From assembly GCA_021850605.1 (NCBI GenBank), contig JAJZLQ010000040.1, forward strand, positions 1 to 51,151: 51,151 nt of DNA, given 5' to 3'. Below are positions 6,753-14,902 of the stretch, in pieces. The notes beneath the pieces are model-generated. The model was given only the letters and a program-made list of their open reading frames with translations, was not told where the DNA came from and did no database searches. This DNA comes from Actinomycetes bacterium (GTDB taxonomy: Bacteria; Actinomycetota; Acidimicrobiia; Acidimicrobiales; Acidimicrobiaceae). The position numbers and the translations under genes were made by a program. Each line of letters opens with the position of its first letter. The stretch's first letter is position 1.

Positions 6753-7895
6753 GTGCCACAGGAAGAGCCGCTGGCGCGCCACGCGCCGACAGGGACCTTT
6801 GTGCGCCGCATTGAGCAGGCGGTAGGAATCCTTTCCCAGCTGGGGAGAGCTGAGCGAGGCAGTGCCCTGATATCCTCCCTCCCCAACTGCCGCTACCTCA
6901 CCAACTTCTCCGGATCCAACGCACTGGCGGTGATCACCTGGGGAGCCGGTATCAATGTGAGTCTCATCACCGACGGCCGCTACCTCGATCAGGCCGACGT
7001 GGAGCTGGCCGAGCTGCTTGGGACAAGCCCAATCCAAACCCGGTTGCTCGACCAGGCGGGCGGAGGCGCCTTGGGCCTCGCGGCGGAGCTAGCCGCGGCA
7101 GGAGGACAAATATTTTGCGAATATTCCGCTATCACCCACCGCGACTATGAAAGCTTCGTCGACGCTCTCGGGCACGGTGACCGGCCGGCCGATTGCTCAG
7201 GCGCCGTGGAGCGCCTCCGCCGGGTGAAGGACCCGCATGAAATAGATCTCATCTCCACCGCGGCGTCGATCGCAGACCGAGCCCTCGCGGCGGTGGTGCC
7301 GACGATCCAGGATGGCGTCCAGGAACTCGAGATAGCCGCCGAGCTGAACTCAAAGATGATGTCACTCGGGTCGGGGGGCCCCGCCTTCGAGACGATCATC
7401 GGGTCGGGGCCCAACGGAGCTCTTCCGCACGCACACCCCGGCTCCCGGAGAGTTCGTGGCGGGGATGCCGTCGTTATCGACTTCGGTGCCGAATTCGCCG
7501 GCTACCGTTCGGACTGCACCCGTACCATCTTCGTAGGGGGCGAGCCGGCGAGCCGGGAAATGCGGCGTGTCTATGACGCGGTACTCGCCTCACAGCGTGC
7601 GGGAATCGACGCTCTAACCGCAGGGTCGGAGGTGGGAGCCATAGACGCCGCCTGCAGGAGTGCCCTGCCAAAGGACCTTGCGCCTCGCTTCACCCATGCC
7701 ACCGGCCATTCGATAGGCCTCGAGGTCCACGAGGACCCCATTCTGCGTGCCGGCGGGTCAGACGTATTGCGCCAAGGCATGGTGGTCACCGTCGAACCAG
7801 GGGTTTACCTAAGCGGACAATTCGGAGTGCGCATTGAAGACACCATGCTCGTCGACGCGTCGGGGTCGCGGCCACTCACCGGCCTGCCCAAGTAG
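6753..7895 (+). CDS. M24 family Xaa-Pro peptidase
   Basis: The product is a cytoplasmic dinuclear-metal aminopeptidase of the PepP/PepQ (M24B) type, which removes N-terminal residues preceding proline. All five metal ligands are recognisable in order: two Asp in the Asp-Phe-Gly...Ser-Asp-Cys-Thr-Arg segment, His in His-Ala-Thr-Gly-His-Ser-Ile-Gly, Glu in Val-Glu-Pro-Gly-Val-Tyr and Glu in Arg-Ile-Glu-Asp-Thr. An N-terminal creatinase-like domain spans about 1-150. I chose GTG at 6753 because GGGGAGG ends 7 nt upstream; the frame is open further upstream, but that extension has no site and no family resemblance. This gives 380 residues, the normal size. It precedes efp, a common pairing. Confidence 0.9.
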   Translation: MPQEEPLARHAPTGTFVRRIEQAVGILSQLGRAERGSALISSLPNCRYLTNFSGSNALAVITWGAGINVSLITDGRYLDQADVELAELLGTSPIQTRLLDQAGGGALGLAAELAAAGGQIFCEYSAITHRDYESFVDALGHGDRPADCSGAVERLRRVKDPHEIDLISTAASIADRALAAVVPTIQDGVQELEIAAELNSKMMSLGSGGPAFETIIGSGPNGALPHAHPGSRRVRGGDAVVIDFGAEFAGYRSDCTRTIFVGGEPASREMRRVYDAVLASQRAGIDALTAGSEVGAIDAACRSALPKDLAPRFTHATGHSIGLEVHEDPILRAGGSDVLRQGMVVTVEPGVYLSGQFGVRIEDTMLVDASGSRPLTGLPK

Positions 7896-7988
7896 CCCGG
7901 GGCGGTAGCCGGCCCGCTAACCTGGTTGAGGCAAATCCGCGATTTCTCTTCCCGGCGGACCACTTCCCAACACACTCACGGAGCTTCA

Positions 7989-8555
7989 ATGGGCGTACCC
8001 ACCTCTACCAACGACCTCAAGAATGGCATGACGCTGGAGCTGCCCGACGGGCTATTCCAGGTAATCGAGTTCCAGCACGTCAAGCCGGGCAAGGGTGGGG
8101 CGTTCGTGCGCACCAAGCTCAGAAACGTCAAGACCAAGGCGGTCATCGATCGAACCTACCGCGCTGACGAAAAGGTCGAGCAGGCCATCATCGACAAACG
8201 CGACATGCAGTTCCTCTATCGCGAGGGCGGCGACTACGTCTTCATGGACAACGTCTCTTACGAGCAGCTCCAGGTAGGTGCAGATGAACTGGGTTCAGCC
8301 GGCCAATACCTCAAGGAAGGCGATACCGCTGCGGTATCCACCTACAGCGGGGTGGTGGTCGGTGTCGAATTGCCGGCTTCGGTCGAGCTGACCGTCACCG
8401 CCACCGAACCGGGCGTGCAAGGTGACCGGGTCTCCGGCGCGCGCAAGCCGGCCACCTTGGAAACAGGCATCGTCGTGCAGGTCCCTCTCTTCATCGAACA
8501 GGGTGAAAAGATCAAGGTGGATACCCGCACCGGCGAGTACATAACCCGGGCATGA
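7989..8555 (+). CDS. efp: translation elongation factor P
   Basis: EF-P rescues ribosomes stalled at consecutive prolines. The 188-residue product has the three-barrel EF-P layout: an N-terminal KOW-like domain with the Lys-Pro-Gly-Lys-Gly loop (Lys35 at the tip, the position modified in some bacteria), an OB domain, and a C-terminal OB domain ending in Val-Asp-Thr-Arg-Thr-Gly-Glu-Tyr. I chose ATG 7989, with GGAG 5 nt upstream, over an in-frame upstream start at 7926 that would add 21 unrelated residues. No lysyl-modification gene (epmA/epmB) is present in the window. The stop overlaps the nusB start (ATGA at 8552). Confidence 0.96.
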   Translation: MGVPTSTNDLKNGMTLELPDGLFQVIEFQHVKPGKGGAFVRTKLRNVKTKAVIDRTYRADEKVEQAIIDKRDMQFLYREGGDYVFMDNVSYEQLQVGADELGSAGQYLKEGDTAAVSTYSGVVVGVELPASVELTVTATEPGVQGDRVSGARKPATLETGIVVQVPLFIEQGEKIKVDTRTGEYITRA

Positions 8556-9025
8556 GCCAGAAGGGGGAGCACCGCAACCGCGGTGCAAGCCCGCAGCGCG
8601 CCGTCATGTCAAGACGGTCGGCACGCGAACGGGCCATCTCCATCCTCTACGAAGCTCGTATCAAGGAAATTTCCCCCAGCGAAGTGCTCGCAACTGAAGG
8701 CGAGGGCGTGGCTGACGCGCTTACGGCGAGGATCGTGTCCGGCGTCTCCTCGATGCAGGCCGAACTTGATGCCAGGATCGCGGAACACAGCATAACGTGG
8801 GGTTTCGAAAGACTCCCGATCACGGCGGTGTGCATCCTGGAGGCGGCCATCTGGGAGTTGATCGACGGCCAGGTGAGTGCCGCTGTCGTGATCGACGAGG
8901 CGGTGGAGCTCGCCAAAACCTTTGGCGAACCCGCCGCAGCCAGGTTCGTGAACGGCGTGCTCTCCCGCATCGCCGGAGAACTCGGACGCTTGGCGCGCCG
9001 GCCTGAGAGCAGCGCCGGCGAGTAA
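8552..9025 (+). CDS. nusB: transcription antitermination factor NusB
   Basis: NusB pairs with NusE (S10) on boxA RNA in antitermination, mainly of rRNA operons. The product is all-helical, with the N-terminal Ser-Arg-Arg-Ser-Ala-Arg-Glu-Arg-Ala and Leu-Tyr-Glu-Ala signature and the C-terminal Val-Val-Ile-Asp-Glu-Ala-Val-Glu-Leu-Ala-Lys...Phe-Val-Asn-Gly-Val-Leu region typical of the family. The ATG at 8552 overlaps the efp stop, suggesting coupling and 157 residues. An in-frame ATG at 8606 would give the more usual 139 residues starting Met-Ser-Arg-Arg. Neither has a clear ribosome-binding site, so the start is uncertain but the gene is not. Confidence 0.94.
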   Translation: MSQKGEHRNRGASPQRAVMSRRSARERAISILYEARIKEISPSEVLATEGEGVADALTARIVSGVSSMQAELDARIAEHSITWGFERLPITAVCILEAAIWELIDGQVSAAVVIDEAVELAKTFGEPAAARFVNGVLSRIAGELGRLARRPESSAGE

Positions 9026-9066
9026 CCTCGCCCCCGGACGTCCGTCGATACCCGATATTTGTTACT

Positions 9067-9486
9067 GTGGTCCTGGTGAGGGTGCTTTTCGTCGCCGGAT
9101 TTGGTCCGGTCTCCGCTCGGCCGGCTCTATCGCGCAGACTTTATCAGGATTTGCTCGCTCTCAACCTACAGGTCGAGGGGGACTACCTGCACACGGAATC
9201 CTTGGACGGATCAAAGCACTTTGCGGTATGGTCCCTCTCCGATGCAGCTCAATCCTGCTTCGGCGAAGCTGCCTGGCCACCGGACATTCCCATCCCACAA
9301 GCATGGATCGAATTCGAGGTTGAAGACCTCGAGGAGGCAAGTGCCGAGCTACGCGAGGCCGGCTACCGACCCCTGGTCAACGACATGACCGAGCCTTGGG
9401 GCCAGCGGGTCACACGCTTCCTGTCGCCCGAGGGGCTGCTGGCCGCTCTGGTTCACACCCCTTGGCTGCGCCAGCCCGGCTCCTAA
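9067..9486 (+). CDS. VOC/glyoxalase-like small protein
   Basis: The product (139 residues from GTG 9067, or 136 from GTG 9076) looks like a single glyoxalase/bleomycin-resistance (VOC) domain. It has an N-terminal beta-alpha unit, a His-Phe-Ala-Val-Trp strand, an acidic strand-helix segment (Glu-Phe-Glu-Val-Glu-Asp-Leu-Glu-Glu-Ala) and the C-terminal Glu-Pro-Trp-Gly-Gln-Arg-Val-Thr-Arg-Phe-Leu-Ser-Pro-Glu-Gly pattern common in this superfamily. The usual final Asp-Pro-Asp-Gly is Ser-Pro-Glu-Gly. No substrate can be deduced. No ribosome-binding site precedes either start, so it may be leaderless. It ends 26 nt from the convergent 9513-10145 gene with no visible terminator between them. Confidence 0.65.
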   Translation: MVLVRVLFVAGFGPVSARPALSRRLYQDLLALNLQVEGDYLHTESLDGSKHFAVWSLSDAAQSCFGEAAWPPDIPIPQAWIEFEVEDLEEASAELREAGYRPLVNDMTEPWGQRVTRFLSPEGLLAALVHTPWLRQPGS

Positions 9487-9512
9487 CTATCCCCGCTCGA
9501 GCACGTTCCTCA

Positions 9513-10145
9513 TCAGCGCAGGATCGCAGCCGGGTAATCCTTGACGTTTATCAGTTTCAACTGCTTGGTCGGGACCCCAAGGGTGTGCGAGTTCGCGTCC
9601 ATCATGGCCTGGCTTTCAGACGCAAGCTGGTCCATCAGCTGCTGGCGCTGGAGAATATCGGCTCTTAGAGAAGTGGAATTCGGATGAGCGAGAAGCCCTT
9701 TCAGGTCATTGATTATGGCAGCCGCGTTGGGGAAGGCCCAATTGTCGAGATCGAAAACGATCGTCTTGATCTTATAGTTCACAAGCAGGTTGGGAACGTT
9801 GATCGAAGCAAGGTCCAACAGGTCGGAGCTCCCTGAGGGATTGCAGTTGGGCTCGTTCGTGGTGGCGATCTCGTTGGCCGTCACCGTATCCGTGCTCTGG
9901 TGCGAGAGAATTTCTCCCACGGCGATGATGGTGTCGTTCAGGCTCGCATTGCAAGACTGAACATCGCCCCAGATCTCGGTCTGCAGGGCGGCGTAAACGC
10001 TCGCACGGTCAGCCTTGTTCGCCGCGCGGGGGTAGTCCGATATCACCACGATCGCCAGGGCGATGACCACTGCCACCGAGATGGCCCAGGTACGTAGGTA
10101 CCAAGGCTTCTTATCGGGGGCAAAGACGGTTGGGCTGGCTCTCAT
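9513..10145 (-). CDS. membrane-anchored protein of unknown function
   Basis: I do not recognise this 210-residue protein. It has a short basic N-terminus, one hydrophobic helix (about residues 18-37) and an extracytoplasmic domain of about 170 residues that is mostly helical. Three cysteines are present or close to it (Cys near residues 65 and 100), possibly forming a disulfide. It follows aroQ by 105 nt on the same strand and may be the last gene of the pil-aro unit or stand alone. Codon use and GC content match its neighbours, so it is probably a native gene. Confidence 0.6.
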   Translation of the reverse strand: MRASPTVFAPDKKPWYLRTWAISVAVVIALAIVVISDYPRAANKADRASVYAALQTEIWGDVQSCNASLNDTIIAVGEILSHQSTDTVTANEIATTNEPNCNPSGSSDLLDLASINVPNLLVNYKIKTIVFDLDNWAFPNAAAIINDLKGLLAHPNSTSLRADILQRQQLMDQLASESQAMMDANSHTLGVPTKQLKLINVKDYPAAILR

Positions 10146-10250
10146 GCGACCCGGACACCTCGATCCTTGAGGAACAGCGATTCAAGTAAGCACAGGCTAG
10201 CGATATGTGCGCCGACACCATCCCTCAAGGCGGCTCGCCGAGCCTGGACG

Positions 10251-10694
10251 CTAAGTGCTTGCCTTGAGCAGCGCCGCGACTGCCTCGGTTGCCACCATGA
10301 AGCCGACGTCTCCGAGACCAACTATCGTGCCGTTGACCACCGGGGCCACCACCGAGACGTGCCTCCACGGCTCTCGCGCGAAGACGTTCGAAAGATGCAC
10401 CTCTATCTTCGGGCCACTAAAGATGGCCAGGGCATCGGCGAGCGAATAAGAGTAGTGGGTCAGGGCTCCGGGGTTGATCACGATTGCCCGGTTCCGCGCA
10501 ACCGCGGCATGGACTGCATCGACCAGTTCTGCCTCGCGATTCGATTGGAGAACCTCAGCGGACAGACCGTGCCTCGCGGCGGCATCGATACATCCGGCCT
10601 CGAGATCGGCCAAGGTCGCCGACCCGTATACAGCGGGATCGCGGGTACCAAGACGATCGAGATTCGGGCCGAAGAGGTAGATGATGTCTCTCAC
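10251..10694 (-). CDS. aroQ: type II 3-dehydroquinate dehydratase
   Basis: The third shikimate-pathway step: dehydration of 3-dehydroquinate to 3-dehydroshikimate by the small dodecameric type II enzyme. The 147-residue product keeps the signature blocks: Gly-Pro-Asn-Leu near the N-terminus with Arg18 and the catalytic Tyr23, the Gln-Ser-Asn-Arg-Glu block at 50-54, Ile-Asn-Pro-Gly-Ala near 73-77, Glu98-Val-His100-Leu-Ser-Asn, and a C-terminal Gly-Leu-Gly. Length is typical. It lies 43 nt after aroB, completing a run of four shikimate genes in the order aroC, aroK, aroB, aroQ. Confidence 0.95.
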   Translation of the reverse strand: MRDIIYLFGPNLDRLGTRDPAVYGSATLADLEAGCIDAAARHGLSAEVLQSNREAELVDAVHAAVARNRAIVINPGALTHYSYSLADALAIFSGPKIEVHLSNVFAREPWRHVSVVAPVVNGTIVGLGDVGFMVATEAVAALLKAST

Positions 10695-10737
10695 GCTACG
10701 AACCTAACCCGCAAGGCCACGTCGGCCCCAATCGCAT

Positions 10738-11775
10738 TTACCGCGCATTGGCTTCGCGCATCTCCTGCCACGCGCGGCGCACGTCATCCCGGCCAACTCC
10801 GCGCACCACCTCGAGCCCATCGACAGCGCCACTCCCAAGCACGAAGGTCATCGACCCCATCGCCTTCTTGTCGCGTTCTAGAAACGAAAAGGTATCTTCG
10901 ACGTCGAGTCCGGCCGGAAGTCGACTTGGCAACCCCATCCGCTCCACCACCTCGTAGTGCGCGTTCAGCTCCTTGTTGCCAATCCGGCCGAGAGCGTGGG
11001 CGAGGTGCGCGGCGAAGACCAGTCCAATGGCGACTGCCTCGCCATGGTATAGCCGCTCACCCCTGCCGGCAAGCCCGAGAGCCTCGACCGCGTGACCCAT
11101 GGTATGCCCGTAATTCAGGAGCGCGCGCCTTCCGCCCTCTCTCTCATCGCCCGCGACATAATCCGCCTTGATGGCCGCGCAACGGGCAACGGCCGATTCG
11201 AGATCCTCGATGTCCAGCCGCCCCGAACCAAGAAACTCGTATTTGGCCATTTCGCCCAATCCGCTTCGGTACTCGCGTGGATTCAGGGTCGAAAGCGTTG
11301 CCACGTCGCATATCACCGCGCTTGGCTGCCAGAACGACCCCACCAGGTTCTTGCCGGCGGACAGGTTCACGCCCGTCTTACCGCCGATAGCGGCATCCAC
11401 CTGCGCAAGAAGGGTCGTTGCAACGTTGAGATAGCGGATGCCGCGAAAATACACTGACGCGACAAAGCCGGCCAGGTCGGTCACCACTCCCCCGCCAACA
11501 GCCACGACCAGATCCGACCGCGACAAGCCAAACTCGGCAATTCCCTCAGCGAGTTCCGCCGCCACCGACATCGACTTGGCATCTTCGCCATCCGGAACCG
11601 TGAAGATGCGTGAGTCGAGATCACCCAAATCCGGCCGATGAGGGATGTTGTTCTGCGTGACGACCGCGACCTTGGCGACCCCCGGTGGAACGAAGTCGCG
11701 CACCCGCTCCAGTGCTCCCACCCCAATGGTGATCGCGTAACTACGCTCACCAAGCTCCACTTCGATGGTCTCCAC
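10738..11775 (-). CDS. aroB: 3-dehydroquinate synthase
   Basis: This NAD- and metal-dependent enzyme makes 3-dehydroquinate from DAHP, the second shikimate step. Recognisable blocks are Gly-Gly-Gly-Val-Val-Thr-Asp-Leu (NAD/substrate binding), the Thr-Thr-Leu-Leu-Ala-Gln-Val-Asp-Ala-Ala-Ile-Gly-Gly-Lys-Thr stretch, Gly-Leu-Gly-Glu-Met-Ala-Lys, and the metal-binding His-Thr-Met-Gly-His. I place the start at GTG 11775, two bases after the aroK stop, because GGGGAGG precedes it and the protein then begins directly with the family's first strand (345 residues). Upstream in-frame codons would intrude into aroK. Confidence 0.95.
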   Translation of the reverse strand: METIEVELGERSYAITIGVGALERVRDFVPPGVAKVAVVTQNNIPHRPDLGDLDSRIFTVPDGEDAKSMSVAAELAEGIAEFGLSRSDLVVAVGGGVVTDLAGFVASVYFRGIRYLNVATTLLAQVDAAIGGKTGVNLSAGKNLVGSFWQPSAVICDVATLSTLNPREYRSGLGEMAKYEFLGSGRLDIEDLESAVARCAAIKADYVAGDEREGGRRALLNYGHTMGHAVEALGLAGRGERLYHGEAVAIGLVFAAHLAHALGRIGNKELNAHYEVVERMGLPSRLPAGLDVEDTFSFLERDKKAMGSMTFVLGSGAVDGLEVVRGVGRDDVRRAWQEMREANAR

Positions 11776-11777
11776 GA

Positions 11778-12365
11778 TCAGCTCACCTCCCCGGCAGCGG
11801 AGCCGATTGCCCCAAACCACTCGCGCAGCTCGGTGAGCGCCCTCGCGCGCAAATCTTCCCAAGGAAGATCCGGGCCAAGCACCAGATCAGCCAGCTCGAG
11901 ATAGCGGCGGTGGCGCTCCCCGTAAAGGCGCTCCAACCTTTCTTTCATGTCACCTTCAGCGAGTAGCGGCCGCTTCATACGTTCCTGCTCGTCCTGGAGC
12001 GCTACCAGCAGGTAGGCAGGCGTGCACCAAAGATAGATCACCCGGGCGCGACCGCGGAGCAGTTCCGCGCTACGCCTGTCGGCAACACCGGTGCCTCCGC
12101 CGAGCGCGATTACCAGGGGAGTTCCGTCCGGTCGGCTAAGGAGCTCGGCAAGCTCGGCCACCTCACGGTCCCGAAACCCACCTTCGCCGTGGCGGCGGAA
12201 GATCTCGGCGACACTGGCTCCTTCCCGAAGCGCAATCTCCTCGTCCAGGTCGGCAACACGCAGATCCAAAGCGGACGCCAGAGCCGCCGCGAGCGTGGAC
12301 TTCCCCGCGCCGGGCATTCCGGCCAGGGCAACCACAGCGGGCACCTGAGGCCGCGGCTCAGTCAC
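11778..12365 (-). CDS. aroK: shikimate kinase
   Basis: This enzyme phosphorylates shikimate to shikimate 3-phosphate. The 195-residue product is a P-loop kinase: Walker A Gly-Met-Pro-Gly-Ala-Gly-Lys-Ser at about 16-23, the shikimate-binding Asp-Leu-Asp-Glu at 39-42, Gly-Gly-Phe-Arg-Asp-Arg-Glu near 62-68, and the Gly-Gly-Gly-Thr Walker B-like motif near 89-92. I chose GTG 12365, which overlaps the aroC stop by 8 nt; longer in-frame starts inside aroC add 29 residues with no family similarity. With aroC and aroB it forms one co-translated unit. Confidence 0.93.
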   Translation of the reverse strand: MTEPRPQVPAVVALAGMPGAGKSTLAAALASALDLRVADLDEEIALREGASVAEIFRRHGEGGFRDREVAELAELLSRPDGTPLVIALGGGTGVADRRSAELLRGRARVIYLWCTPAYLLVALQDEQERMKRPLLAEGDMKERLERLYGERHRRYLELADLVLGPDLPWEDLRARALTELREWFGAIGSAAGEVS

Positions 12366-13545
12366 CCGGCCGGCGGGCAGCCGACGGGGTTTGGCCGAGT
12401 GCTGCCAAGTAGGCGTCATGGTTCCGCTTGAACTCCGCGACCGAATCACCACCGAACTTACGCATGGCCTCCGAGGCCAGGACGAGGGCTACCATGGTCT
12501 CGGCAACGACACCCATGGCGGGAACGGCAGTCACGTCGGTCCGCTCCTTGAAAGAGAGAGTCGACTCCTTGGACTTGACGTCGACGGTCTCGAGCACCGG
12601 ACGATTCAAAGTGGCCAGGGGTTTCATCCAGGCGGTGGCAACAACCGGCCCACCCGTGGTCATGCCCCCCTCGATCCCGCCAGCGCGCCACGTATCGCGG
12701 TAATAGTCGGCCCGCTCGTCACTCCAATGGATGGCGTCGTGTGCCTCCGACCCCCGTCGATAAGAGATGTCAAGGCCCTCCCCGATCGAAACCGCCTTAA
12801 CCGCCTGGATGCTCATCAACGCAAAGGCGAGCAGCCCGTCGATGCGGCGATCCCAGTGCACGTGTGATCCCAGGCCAACGGGCACGCCCCAGGCCACGAC
12901 CTGAGCAGCTCCACCTAGCGAATCCCCCACCTTGGCAGCGGCCTTGATCTCAGCGATCATTGCTTCCTCGGCGAGCGGGTCAATGCAACGAACCGGGGAC
13001 GAGTCGATGGCCTCCAAGTCCCCCGCGGTAGGAAGCGTCCCGCCCTTTGCCTCCACCGACCCCATCTGGGTGACGTGCGAAACAACGCTGACGCCCATCT
13101 CGGCCAACAGCGCCTTGGCGACGGTACCGGCGACAACTCGCGCAGCCGTCTCACGGGCACTGGCTCGTTCGAGCACGTCGCGCGCATCCTCAAAGCCATA
13201 CTTGAGCATTCCCGCGAGGTCGGCATGACCCGGGCGCGGCTTGGTTAGCACTTTGCCAGGGGACCCTGGCGCAGGAGACATCTCGTCTTCCCACTTCGGC
13301 CATTCGGTATTGCGGATCTCCACGGCGATCGGCGATCCAAGCGTGCGCCCGTGACGTATTCCACCCACAAGGCTCAGCTCGTCGCGTTCGAAGCGCATGC
13401 GCGGCCCACGCCCATAACCAAGCCTCCGCCTGGTGAGCTCGCCTTGAAAGTCGTCCTCGGTCAGAGCCAACCCAGCCGGGACACCCTCCAGAATCACGAC
13501 CAGCCCGGAACCGTGGGACTCGCCCGCCGTCAAGTATCGAATCAT
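12358..13545 (-). CDS. aroC: chorismate synthase
   Basis: This FMN-dependent enzyme carries out the last shikimate step, converting EPSP to chorismate. The 395-residue product starts with the classical Ala-Gly-Glu-Ser-His-Gly, contains Arg-Arg-Arg-Leu-Gly-Tyr-Gly-Arg-Gly, the Arg-Pro-Gly-His-Ala-Asp segment, the Arg-Ala-Ser-Ala-Arg-Glu-Thr block and the Gly-Gly-Ile-Glu-Gly-Gly-Met-Thr-Thr-Gly signature. Length matches the family. It follows the PilP-like gene by about 50 nt on the same strand, so the shikimate genes may be read from the pilus promoter. Confidence 0.96.
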   Translation of the reverse strand: MIRYLTAGESHGSGLVVILEGVPAGLALTEDDFQGELTRRRLGYGRGPRMRFERDELSLVGGIRHGRTLGSPIAVEIRNTEWPKWEDEMSPAPGSPGKVLTKPRPGHADLAGMLKYGFEDARDVLERASARETAARVVAGTVAKALLAEMGVSVVSHVTQMGSVEAKGGTLPTAGDLEAIDSSPVRCIDPLAEEAMIAEIKAAAKVGDSLGGAAQVVAWGVPVGLGSHVHWDRRIDGLLAFALMSIQAVKAVSIGEGLDISYRRGSEAHDAIHWSDERADYYRDTWRAGGIEGGMTTGGPVVATAWMKPLATLNRPVLETVDVKSKESTLSFKERTDVTAVPAMGVVAETMVALVLASEAMRKFGGDSVAEFKRNHDAYLAALGQTPSAARRPGD

Positions 13546-13597
13546 GTCGACACAGCCTAGCCCACCCAGGTTCAGCAGTCTCTTGGCAGGCCAGGGC

Positions 13598-14212
13598 CTA
13601 CTTCAGAACCGCCTGTCCGGTGCAGAGCTGGAAGTTGCTGGATCCGCCGTTGGTCAACGTCGCACAAGCCGTCGACTGATTAATTGCGGTGACCTTGTAC
13701 GCGCCGTTGTCGAAGGTTGTCCCCACTGTTAGGCCGGGGTAAGAAGTCGAGCCAACCATGACCTCGGCAGTCGGCGAGGTCCCCGCCGGCGAGACCGAGA
13801 CCAGAGAGATCTGGCTCGCCACCGTCGTTGCGGTCGTGGGGACCACCACGCCACTAGGAGCGCTGGTCGTAGTCGTCGGGGCGCTCGCTGTGGTTGTAAC
13901 GGTGGCGGCCACCAAGGGAACGAACGGATCTCGATTACCGTAGGAGCCCGCAAATGTGGTCACAGTGGCACCGGTGGTGGTAGTGGCCTGGGATGTCACC
14001 GGCGATCCCACTGGCGGGAGGGTCGGAGAGCTGCTGCTCGAAGAGCTAAAGATCTTGGAGGCGGCATACACCAGGGCAATTATCAAAACCACAGCCAATA
14101 TCACCATCAGGACCTTCGAACCGGTTGAAAGTCGGCCGAAGAAGCCATGCTTGGGCTCGAGGTCGTTCGAGCTCTCCTCGGTGGGGATCAACTCGGTGCT
14201 GTTTTGAGACAT
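13598..14212 (-). CDS. PilP-position pilus assembly protein with Thr/Ser-rich linker
   Basis: The 204-residue protein has a cytoplasmic N-terminus, one hydrophobic helix (about 32-53), a long Ser/Thr/Pro/Val low-complexity region (about 55-135) and a compact C-terminal beta domain (about 138-204) with two cysteines that may pair. It lies 15 nt after pilO, where pilP normally lies. PilP is usually a lipoprotein that links the PilN-PilO platform to the outer-membrane secretin. Here there is no lipobox and probably no outer membrane, so it may be a divergent platform component. The assignment rests on position and architecture, not on a recognised motif. Confidence 0.6.
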   Translation of the reverse strand: MSQNSTELIPTEESSNDLEPKHGFFGRLSTGSKVLMVILAVVLIIALVYAASKIFSSSSSSSPTLPPVGSPVTSQATTTTGATVTTFAGSYGNRDPFVPLVAATVTTTASAPTTTTSAPSGVVVPTTATTVASQISLVSVSPAGTSPTAEVMVGSTSYPGLTVGTTFDNGAYKVTAINQSTACATLTNGGSSNFQLCTGQAVLK

Positions 14213-14227
14213 CTGCTACCTCACCTT

Positions 14228-14902
14228 CTAGCCCGCTGCGGTGGTTGTGGTCGTGCCCGCAGGAGCTGTGGTGGTTGTGGTCGAGGAAATTGGCACTCCC
14301 GGGGTGCCCACCGGGATGTTCTGCGTGTAGATTCGCGCCTGCAACGACGCGCTTACCTGCGAACCATTCACCAGTGGCCCGGCCTGGGTTCCAGATCCAG
14401 AGAGGCTAACAGAGCTTGTGACCACAAGACGTGGAAGGTTGTCCAGACGATTCAAGAAATCCAGGACCTGGAAGTAGCCGCCCTTGATCTGGATGCCCAC
14501 GCTTACGGCAGCGGGCAATGACGATGCAGCGGCACTCGGTACCTGCGGGGCCTGGGGAGCCGGCTGGGCCGGACTGATCGCGATGAAGCTGATGCCGCTC
14601 TCATTGGAGATTTGGTTGACCATGAGGATAAAGTCGGCGAGTTGCGGGTACTGCGGGATCGCTGTTGTAAGCCGGGCGAGCTCAGCCTTGGCTGTCGGAA
14701 GCTGCGCCTTGAATGCCTCCAGGGTCGCCACCTCTGCCCGTGCACTGGCTTGCTCGCTCTGTAGCGATGCGAGCTGGAGGTTGGCCGAGGAGATCTCCTT
14801 GCCTTTGGGTATCCAAATGAGAAAGACGAAGGCCCCGATGAACACCACGCCAACCAGAAGCGCTACCGCGAATATCATCCGCCTGCTCATCATCGACTTC
14901 AT
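14228..14902 (-). CDS. pilO: type IV pilus inner-membrane component PilO
   Basis: PilO pairs with PilN in the inner-membrane alignment complex of type IV pili. The 224-residue product has one N-terminal helix (about 9-31), a coiled coil (about 35-75) rich in Gln, Ala and Glu, and a ferredoxin-like domain (about 85-200) with the family's short strand-loop reading Val-Asn-Gln-Ile-Ser-Asn-Glu-Ser-Gly-Ile and a later Gly-Gly-Tyr-Phe-Gln-Val-Leu-Asp-Phe-Leu-Asn-Arg-Leu segment. The tail is a Thr-rich stretch. The start overlaps the pilMN stop by 4 nt. Confidence 0.88.
   Translation of the reverse strand: MKSMMSRRMIFAVALLVGVVFIGAFVFLIWIPKGKEISSANLQLASLQSEQASARAEVATLEAFKAQLPTAKAELARLTTAIPQYPQLADFILMVNQISNESGISFIAISPAQPAPQAPQVPSAAASSLPAAVSVGIQIKGGYFQVLDFLNRLDNLPRLVVTSSVSLSGSGTQAGPLVNGSQVSASLQARIYTQNIPVGTPGVPISSTTTTTAPAGTTTTTAAG

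Noticed and set aside
5972-6886. Minus-strand open frame overlapping ctaB in another phase
   Set aside because: Arg/Ser-rich shadow of the CtaB coding sequence; it also crosses the divergent promoter region.
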